From Clostridiales bacterium (GTDB lineage: Bacteria > Bacillota_A > Clostridia > Lachnospirales > Bianqueaceae): a stretch of 13,107 nt of DNA. Position numbers and translations under genes: made by a program. Below the pieces are notes generated by a model. It saw only the letters and a list, made by a program, of their open reading frames with translations. It was not told the DNA's origin and searched no databases. The stretch is from the NCBI GenBank assembly GCA_019423265.1, contig JAHZBS010000043.1, positions 1,629-14,735 on the forward strand, read 5' to 3'. Positions 8,787 through 13,107 of the stretch are shown in pieces. The number at the start of each line of letters is the position of its first letter. Position 1 is the first letter of the stretch.

Positions 8787-8815
8787 ATTATAGCACGCCT
8801 CGTGAAAAATGTAAA
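8787..8815 (-). promoter_or_regulatory. Strong SigA-type promoter of purL
   Basis: On the minus strand TTTACA (8815-8810), a 17-base spacer and a perfect TATAAT (8792-8787). The -35 box starts five bases beyond the stop codon of the 66-residue gene. The leader of about 50 bases contains AGCCG-CTAAAC-CGGCT (8764-8749), a small hairpin, and AAGGAGG before the ATG. The 8-base sequence GCTGATCA and its reverse complement flank the promoter (8816-8823 and 8763-8770), a possible operator. No match to the Bacillus PurR box was recognised. Confidence 0.8.
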
Positions 8816-8819
8816 TTGA

Positions 8820-9020
8820 TCAGCGGAAAATTTCCTTTCCCGTCGCAATGTTAAAATACCGCTTCTCCCTCTTCAGCAGCCCTCGGTAAATGGTTACTGT
8901 CAAAACGTCGTCCTGAATGTGAGTCTTAAATTTCGGGCAATCTCCCTCCTCGAATCCCAGTATCTGCGGATCAATGTGGCCTCCCTGGATGATCCCCTCT
9001 CCACTTTTTTTCTCTGGCAT
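8820..9020 (-). CDS. 66-residue protein of unknown function
   Basis: Not recognised. The product is small, charged and soluble-looking, with no signal peptide or membrane segment. Visible features are an N-terminal MPEKKSGEG, a central HIDPQILGFEEGDCPKFK containing the only cysteine, and a C-terminal half rich in beta-type residues with a basic KREKRYF patch. The start is set by GGAGGT four bases before the ATG at 9020; a TTG start four codons upstream would use that site as codons and is rejected. Codon use looks like that of its neighbours, and the good ribosome binding site argues that it is real. It lies 100 bases after the oxidoreductase gene, and the purL promoter begins five bases beyond its stop. 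Its ribosome binding site lies in one arm of a 13-base-pair inverted repeat, which suggests translational control. A role tied to purL is possible but unsupported. Confidence 0.72.
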   Translation of the reverse strand: MPEKKSGEGIIQGGHIDPQILGFEEGDCPKFKTHIQDDVLTVTIYRGLLKREKRYFNIATGKEIFR

Positions 9021-9021
9021 A

Positions 9022-9093
9022 GCGACCTCCAACAGTCAGTATACCTATTTATATTCTGGGGCCATAGGAAATATGCCCTGTGTTGGAGGCCGC
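9022..9093 (-). promoter_or_regulatory. Inverted repeat that would sequester the ribosome binding site of the 66-residue gene
   Basis: In minus-strand RNA, GCGGCCUCCAACA (9093-9081) pairs along its whole length with UGUUGGAGGUCGC (9034-9022): 13 pairs, one of them G-U. The second arm contains the GGAGGU ribosome binding site and ends one base before the ATG at 9020. The 46-base loop can form an inner hairpin, GGGCAUA with UAUGGCCC and one bulged base. No T-tract follows on either strand, so it is not a terminator. It could be a translational switch if transcription starts upstream of 9093, for example by read-through from the oxidoreductase gene. A TATACT at 9048-9043 inside the loop lacks a good -35 box. 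Confidence 0.5.
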
Positions 9094-9120
9094 ACCCCCG
9101 CCGGGACCTGGTTTCTCAGC

Positions 9121-10323
9121 CTACAAATCCTGCTCATGCAGAGGGATCCCTTTTTCCCTCAGTTTTCCCTGCAACCGCTCCACCGCCAGCCCCTGAAAAT
9201 CATCGGTCATGGCGGCGGCGCACCCCGCGGCCTCGCCTGTGACGGCGCAAACCGGAATCACGCGGGTGATATCCCACATGGCATCCGTCACCGATATACA
9301 GCGGCCTGCGGTGATTACGTTGCGAATCCTCCGGCCGTACAGCGATCCGAAGGGAATCTCATACACCGGGCCGCGCTTGCGCCAATCGCCAACCATGCCG
9401 ATACTATCGCCCATATATTGATGCATCTGCGCCGCGTCAGGTGTTTGGGCCCCTACAATGCGCCGCGTCATTCGAATCTGCGGAATCGTGGGCATGGTTA
9501 CCGGCTGGAAATCTGGCTCTGACAGGCGATGCTGTAGAATATCCTCGTACATCTTCCCGTGTCCCAGCTGTACCATCTCACTGATCTCCTGCCCGTCAAG
9601 GCCCGTGAACCGCCGGGGAACCAGCATCTCAACTTGCTGCCCCTTCTTCTCCTCATCCGGTATATCCGCCGCGCCAAGTCCGCGCAGACCAATTTTTCCT
9701 TTGCTGGCATAATAATACCACTGTGCCAACACGTTTCCCTGCTGAAAGAGGGCTGTCTCAGCGCCGGCCAGCTTGCAGACATCCGCGTCGCCTGTGGCGT
9801 CCACCACCGATTTTACCGCATACGCAGCGCGGCCGCTTTTATTCTCCACGACCACATGGGTGATTCTATCTTCTGCCACGGCCGTCCCACAGATCAGGGT
9901 ATCATAGAGGATGGAAACCCCCTCCGCAAGCAGCTGCCTTTCCATATCCAGGGCAAAAAAATGAGGATTAAACTGGACCTGGTAGCGTTTGGCCCTCTTC
10001 TCCTCCCGGTTTCCACCGGAGAGCCACGCCTTTGGCTCATCGCCGTCCGCGCCGTGGAGGATGGAGAGCCGAAGCAATTCCTCGCTGATACCGAAACTCA
10101 CTTGCCTCCCTTCCCCGTCACAGAGGGGCAGATAAACGGCAATCAGGCCAGCGGTGGCAAGCCCACCCACCATGCACTCTCGCTCAACCAGCAACACCCT
10201 GGCGCCTTCCCTTGCAGCCGCAAGCGCCGCGGCAACTCCGGCGATACCGCCTCCGGCCACCAGAACATCATATTCTCCCAAAACCTCTGTGTGTCTCGCG
10301 CGTTCCACAATGGATAGACTCAT
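9121..10323 (-). CDS. FAD-dependent oxidoreductase (FAD_oxidored-type)
   Basis: Probable soluble flavoprotein; substrate unknown. At its N-terminus (about residues 18-30) YDVLVAGGGIAG is a Rossmann dinucleotide-binding motif (GxGxxG), followed by an acidic strand end in VLLVERE and then MVGGLATAG. A middle DATGDADVCKLAG segment (about 180-200) and a C-terminal VITAGRCISVTDAMWD region are typical of the FAD_oxidored family (PF12831-like), where they complete the FAD site. The 400-residue length suits this family. The ATG at 10323 follows AAGGAGAG by six bases; the open frame continues to 10359, but that extension starts at the edge of an inverted repeat and has no ribosome binding site. It lies downstream of the serine hydrolase with a hairpin between them and no promoter of its own seen, so it is probably the third gene of the operon. 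No signal peptide or iron-sulfur cysteine cluster is visible. Confidence 0.83.
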   Translation of the reverse strand: MSLSIVERARHTEVLGEYDVLVAGGGIAGVAAALAAAREGARVLLVERECMVGGLATAGLIAVYLPLCDGEGRQVSFGISEELLRLSILHGADGDEPKAWLSGGNREEKRAKRYQVQFNPHFFALDMERQLLAEGVSILYDTLICGTAVAEDRITHVVVENKSGRAAYAVKSVVDATGDADVCKLAGAETALFQQGNVLAQWYYYASKGKIGLRGLGAADIPDEEKKGQQVEMLVPRRFTGLDGQEISEMVQLGHGKMYEDILQHRLSEPDFQPVTMPTIPQIRMTRRIVGAQTPDAAQMHQYMGDSIGMVGDWRKRGPVYEIPFGSLYGRRIRNVITAGRCISVTDAMWDITRVIPVCAVTGEAAGCAAAMTDDFQGLAVERLQGKLREKGIPLHEQDL

Positions 10324-10359
10324 AATCTTCTCTCCTTTGATTTGTTTAGCGGTATGCAA

Positions 10360-10391
10360 ATAGCGAACGCCAAATTTCCCACGTTCGCTAT
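10360..10391 (-). terminator. Intercistronic hairpin between hydrolase and oxidoreductase genes
   Basis: ATAGCGAACG (10360-10369) and CGTTCGCTAT (10382-10391) form a perfect 10-base-pair stem with a 12-base loop, beginning 25 bases after the hydrolase stop codon. On the minus strand the tail is TTGCATACC, a poor U-tract. It may be a leaky terminator lowering oxidoreductase expression, or an mRNA-stabilising element. Since no promoter is visible between it and the oxidoreductase ATG, complete termination is unlikely. Confidence 0.5.
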
Positions 10392-10416
10392 CTGTGAAGG
10401 TGAAGTGCCGCCGGTC

Positions 10417-11601
10417 TCAGTTATCCAGACAGGAGTAGACCACATTCCGAAGTCTGGGTTGGTAGTAGCCCTCCTGGGGATTCAGCATATGGTGTGAGTA
10501 AAACACGGCGAGACGGCGCGAAGTATCGACCATCGCTGTGGCGCCGGCAGCGCCTCCCCAGCCAATCTCCCCGATGGAACTGTTGGAGCCGCCGCGCACC
10601 GGGTCAACCATGGTGCGCACGCCCAGGCCGTAGCCATAGCCGGCGAGGTGATCCCAGTTGAAGGATGGAGCCGTCTGCTCCGTGAGATGGTTTGTCCTCA
10701 TCAGCCGGACCGTTGCATCGGACAGAATGCGCTCTCCCGTCAGCCCCAACCCGCCGTTTGCAAGTGCCGCAAGCAGCTTGGCGTAATCGGGAACTGCCGT
10801 CACAATCCCGGCCCCGCCGCTGTCATATTCGCAGCCCGGAACAAAATTCCCCACGGACTTATCCACCTTTTTAAAGTAACCGCGGTTGGTTCGGCCAGCC
10901 CGCTGCGCCTCCACGGCGTCCTGCATCTCGCCGCTCTCCTCCACAAAAGTGTACTGGCTGGCCATCCGGCTCTCAATCTCCGGCGTGCGGTGGTAATAGG
11001 TTTCTTGCATATCCAGCGGAGCAAATACATTGTCCCGGACATAGACGCGGAAGGGTTTGCCGGTCAGCGCGCAGACAAGCCCCGCCAGAACATCGTGGCA
11101 AAGGCTGTACTGCCAGCGCGTCCCCGGCTCAAAGCAAAGCGGTTGCTTTGCAAGGCTGCGCACCACGGTTTCCGTGTCAAATCGCCCTCCCGTCTGCTCC
11201 TTGAGCTCCGCCGTGTTGAGAAGGCCAATATCATAGTTAAATCCAGCCGTCATGGAAAATAGATTGCCAATCGTGATGGGATTTTTTGCTTTCTCGCAGC
11301 GGCCGTCCTCTGTGCAGATCTCCATCTCTCTAAATTCCGGCATGTATTCGTAAAGCGGGTCCGTCAGCAGAAATACCCCCTGCTCATACAGTTGCAGCGC
11401 CGCCGTCACCGTAGTCAGCTTGGTGCATGAATAGATATTGAGAAGCTCTCGCCCCGTCATGGGCGTTTGGGTCTCCAGATCCGCATATCCCGACGCATAC
11501 TCAAAGACCTTTTTCCCGTCTTGATACACGCAGATCGCATTTCCCGGCACCTTTTCCGCCGTCAACCGATCCATAAACTGTCTTAACTTTTGAAAATCCA
11601 T
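10417..11601 (-). CDS. Beta-lactamase-fold serine hydrolase (class C/esterase type)
   Basis: Member of the beta-lactamase (PF00144) superfamily, 394 residues with no signal peptide, so probably cytoplasmic. That argues against a periplasmic or secreted beta-lactamase and for an esterase, peptidase or acyltransferase (EstB/LovD-like) role. Visible catalytic elements: S58-C-T-K61 (nucleophile and general base), Y165 in the segment RWQYSLCHDVLAG, where the classical Y-x-N has leucine in the third position, and GWGGAAG near 347-353 in place of the KTG motif. The YSL and WGG forms are common in esterase-like members. The ATG at 11601 follows AGGAGG by eight bases. It begins 42 bases after the preceding gene with no promoter seen, so the two are probably co-transcribed. 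Substrate cannot be read from the sequence. Confidence 0.87.
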   Translation of the reverse strand: MDFQKLRQFMDRLTAEKVPGNAICVYQDGKKVFEYASGYADLETQTPMTGRELLNIYSCTKLTTVTAALQLYEQGVFLLTDPLYEYMPEFREMEICTEDGRCEKAKNPITIGNLFSMTAGFNYDIGLLNTAELKEQTGGRFDTETVVRSLAKQPLCFEPGTRWQYSLCHDVLAGLVCALTGKPFRVYVRDNVFAPLDMQETYYHRTPEIESRMASQYTFVEESGEMQDAVEAQRAGRTNRGYFKKVDKSVGNFVPGCEYDSGGAGIVTAVPDYAKLLAALANGGLGLTGERILSDATVRLMRTNHLTEQTAPSFNWDHLAGYGYGLGVRTMVDPVRGGSNSSIGEIGWGGAAGATAMVDTSRRLAVFYSHHMLNPQEGYYQPRLRNVVYSCLDN

Positions 11602-11643
11602 GCTAATTTCCTCCTATACTATGTTGAATAAAAAACTTTCCCA

Positions 11644-12711
11644 TCAGTGGTAAAACTCCTTGGCCGTCTGCAAAAATTGCTCTAACGCCCCGTACTCCAA
11701 TGTATACTGGACATGCAAGCGATCAATCACTTTTTGAAGCGTCGCAGCATTCTTTGTCTCCAAATATTTCAGGAAATTTAGACGGGTGATTGTCATCTCG
11801 TCAACGCACCGTGAATATCGCTCATAGGCCGCGCGTATGGGCTCCGCCGAATCCTCCCTCTCCAGCAAACCATTTCGGTTGATGAACCAAGCCATAGACC
11901 TGAGCAGCAGGGCGCGATGCTCACACAATTTAAGGATTGTAAGCATAGCATTGTAGCAGTCCTGATCCGAGGGGCTTTGCTCCAACATCCCAGTCAATTG
12001 ATCCCGCAGAAAAAGAAGGGCATAGATGCCTGTGTGGTAGGTGGATTGCTCTTCTATATCGCCTGTGGCAGTATACCGGGTCTCCGTCGACGTGCCAACC
12101 TTCCACTCCCGCTCAATCTTTCTCAGCAGATCAAAGCAGGCGTTGTCATTGTGATAGTCCAACCTGAGAGATATGCTTGTCACCGGAAAATGCCACAATC
12201 TCCGCGTATACCGCCGCTTGTCATCTCCCCTGTACAGCTCCCAAACGGAGGTGAAATTCTCTAAGAAAACATCATACGCGAGTTCATCCTCCTCGGCTCC
12301 TCCGTAATAAAAGACCTTTCGCTCCTCATCGTACCCGTAAATGAGAATTTCATGTATATATGGCGCTTCATGGGCCGTGTCGTGCATCAGCGTTGTAAAG
12401 TTCAAGTCCACCACAAGATAGTGGCCTTGGTCAATCTCCCGTTCAACCACCTCTACGATGTCGCCGGGGTTTGCGATGGTAACCTCATGGCACTGTAGAA
12501 TGTCGTTGAAATAGGACAGCGGATACATTGCCCCGCATTCTCCAAACTCCCCAAAGAATGGCCGGTTCTTGCCATACAAAAAAACGTCCAATTTTTTTGA
12601 GGCTAGCCATTCCTCCACGTTTGGATGTGTTTGAATGACGGCCATTTTATAAATCGTCCAGCACTCCGACACGATATCCGGAGGTAAGACGATTGGCAGT
12701 TTCTTCATCAT
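11644..12711 (-). CDS. Uncharacterised 355-residue protein, possible C39-peptidase-like/BtrH-like fold
   Basis: Not securely recognised. The N-terminal half (about 1-165) resembles papain-like C39/BtrH_N domains: C17 in SECWTIY, then H120 in the stretch IHEILIYGYD, the 'H-x-x-L-x-x-G-Y-D' pattern, followed by RKVFYYGG. The acidic residue that normally follows this strand is replaced by glycine, so proteolytic activity is doubtful. The C-terminal half (about 210-355) looks helical, with no transmembrane segment or signal peptide. BtrH itself is an acyltransferase in butirosin synthesis; similarity to it is inference. The open frame begins at 12816, but the promoter's -10 box is at 12818-12813, so that start is upstream of transcription. 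The ATG at 12711 or 12708, after GGAGAGGAG, is the real start; the second ATG has the better spacing. First gene of the operon, followed after 42 bases by the serine hydrolase. Confidence 0.75.
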   Translation of the reverse strand: MMKKLPIVLPPDIVSECWTIYKMAVIQTHPNVEEWLASKKLDVFLYGKNRPFFGEFGECGAMYPLSYFNDILQCHEVTIANPGDIVEVVEREIDQGHYLVVDLNFTTLMHDTAHEAPYIHEILIYGYDEERKVFYYGGAEEDELAYDVFLENFTSVWELYRGDDKRRYTRRLWHFPVTSISLRLDYHNDNACFDLLRKIEREWKVGTSTETRYTATGDIEEQSTYHTGIYALLFLRDQLTGMLEQSPSDQDCYNAMLTILKLCEHRALLLRSMAWFINRNGLLEREDSAEPIRAAYERYSRCVDEMTITRLNFLKYLETKNAATLQKVIDRLHVQYTLEYGALEQFLQTAKEFYH

Positions 12712-12812
12712 GTACTCCTCTCCTCTTTTATTTTCCATTTCGTCGTAGTTGACCTGCAACCGGATAGAATCAAGACACAAAACCCAAAGGGGCAGAGGCG
12801 CCCCTATATAGA

Positions 12813-12841
12813 ACAATAGCGTTCCTGGAGGCCAATGTCAA
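12813..12841 (-). promoter_or_regulatory. SigA-type promoter of the three-gene cassette
   Basis: On the minus strand a perfect TTGACA (12841-12836), a 17-base spacer and TATTGT (12818-12813). Transcription should start near 12806, giving a leader of about 95 bases. In the leader GGGGC-GCCTCT-GCCCC is a small hairpin of unknown meaning. Confidence 0.75.
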
Positions 12842-12902
12842 GAGATTTTTAAATTTTTATATGTTTTTTCCAATACTTCCATGATCTCGCAAAAGATTGT
12901 AT

Positions 12903-12932
12903 ACTATAACAGTAAAAATTTCCCCATCCCAA
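12903..12932 (-). promoter_or_regulatory. Possible second, upstream promoter
   Basis: On the minus strand TTGGGA (12932-12927), an 18-base spacer and TATAGT (12908-12903) in an AT-rich stretch. A weaker match than the promoter at 12813-12841, and it may be chance. Otherwise 12842-12967 holds no gene that can be supported. Confidence 0.25.
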
Positions 12933-12967
12933 ACTATAATTTTGCTATCTTCCCCTATAGAACGGCA

Positions 12968-13001
12968 AAAGCGGCGGTATCACTCGCAATACCGCCGCTT
13001 T
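12968..13001 (-). terminator. Terminator hairpin downstream of the tRNA gene
   Basis: AAAGCGGCGGTAT (12968-12980) and ATACCGCCGCTTT (12989-13001) form a perfect 13-base-pair stem with an 8-base loop. On the minus strand it begins 52 bases after the tRNA 3' end, and the stem runs into TTTTGCCG. The high GC content and length suit a tRNA operon terminator and would insulate the promoters to its left. Confidence 0.8.
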
Positions 13002-13053
13002 CGCACTAGAGATATACCAAAAATCCGAAGTCTCCCCGGATTATCATGATCTG

Positions 13054-13107
13054 TGCAGTTGGAGGGACTCGAACCCTCAAGTCGAAAAGGGACACTAGAT
13101 CCTTAGT
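13054..13107 (-). tRNA. tRNA-Leu (anticodon AAG), 5' part cut by the window edge
   Basis: The last 54 bases of a tRNA are visible. On the minus strand the anticodon loop reads CTAAGGA with anticodon AAG (13104-13102), then the 3' anticodon stem TCTAG. A 16-base class II variable arm has a GTC/GAC stem. The T arm is GAGGG-TTCGAGT-CCCTC, the acceptor strand CAACTGC and the discriminator A. A long variable arm with A as discriminator identifies leucine. CCA is not encoded; the next bases are CAG. The 5' half (acceptor 5' strand, D arm) lies outside the window. AAG would read CUU, and CUC if A34 is deaminated to inosine. Confidence 0.88.

Noticed and set aside
9094..9120. GC-rich CCCGGCGGGGG stretch after the oxidoreductase stop as a terminator
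   Set aside because: Only a 3-pair stem with a 3-base loop can form and no T-tract follows.
9559..10317. 252-codon plus-strand open frame inside the oxidoreductase gene
   Set aside because: The translation looks low in structure and is the complement of a well-supported flavoprotein frame; no promoter or ribosome binding site precedes it.
10648..11262. 204-codon plus-strand open frame inside the serine hydrolase gene
   Set aside because: Antisense shadow of a gene with clear S-x-x-K and tyrosine motifs; no signals for its own expression.
12801..12963. Near repeat CCCCTATATAGAAC / CCCCTATAGAAC (12801-12814 and 12952-12963)
   Set aside because: Short, AT-rich in the middle, interrupted by two bases and without dyad symmetry; more likely chance than an operator pair.
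1..13107. Mobile element, phage, CRISPR or toxin-antitoxin system
   Set aside because: No transposase, integrase, Cas-like protein, regularly spaced repeat or two-gene toxin module was found; the 66-residue gene has no partner of that kind.

Overview
The window looks like a chromosomal segment of a Gram-positive Clostridia-type bacterium (Firmicutes). The evidence is strong AGGAGG-type ribosome binding sites, SigA-like promoters with 17-base spacers, a single-chain 'clade II' type PurL of about 1255 residues, and a tRNA-Leu without an encoded CCA. This placement is an inference; nothing in the window fixes a genus. No insertion sequence, integrase, CRISPR array, phage gene or origin was seen.

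Layout. At the left edge a CDP-alcohol phosphatidyltransferase gene runs off the window on the minus strand (404 to below 1). It diverges from a plus-strand pair: exodeoxyribonuclease III (615-1370) and nicotinate phosphoribosyltransferase pncB (1537-2997, with its own promoter). pncB ends in a hairpin terminator at 3052-3082. From there to the right edge every gene is on the minus strand. In transcription order they are: a partial tRNA-Leu with anticodon AAG (at the right edge) and its terminator; a protein of about 355 residues with a possible cysteine-peptidase-like/BtrH-like fold; a beta-lactamase-fold serine hydrolase; an FAD-dependent oxidoreductase; a 66-residue protein of unknown function; purL; and a long-type Xaa-Pro aminopeptidase that converges on pncB.

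How the genes work together. The left half and purL are housekeeping: lipid synthesis, base excision repair, NAD salvage and purine synthesis. The accessory-looking part is the three-gene cassette at 9121-12711. It has one good promoter (12813-12841), a 42-base gap between genes 1 and 2, and an inverted repeat between genes 2 and 3. The first two genes belong to, or resemble, folds that include acyl-transfer and hydrolysis enzymes; the third is a redox flavoprotein. A small tailoring or degradation pathway is possible, but no carrier protein, synthetase or transporter is present to prove it.

The most notable non-coding signal is a 13-base-pair inverted repeat at 9022-9093. In RNA it would bury the Shine-Dalgarno sequence of the 66-residue gene just upstream of the purL promoter. 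Several apparent ORF starts (pncB, the 355-residue protein, the oxidoreductase) are corrected here from promoter and ribosome-binding-site positions.
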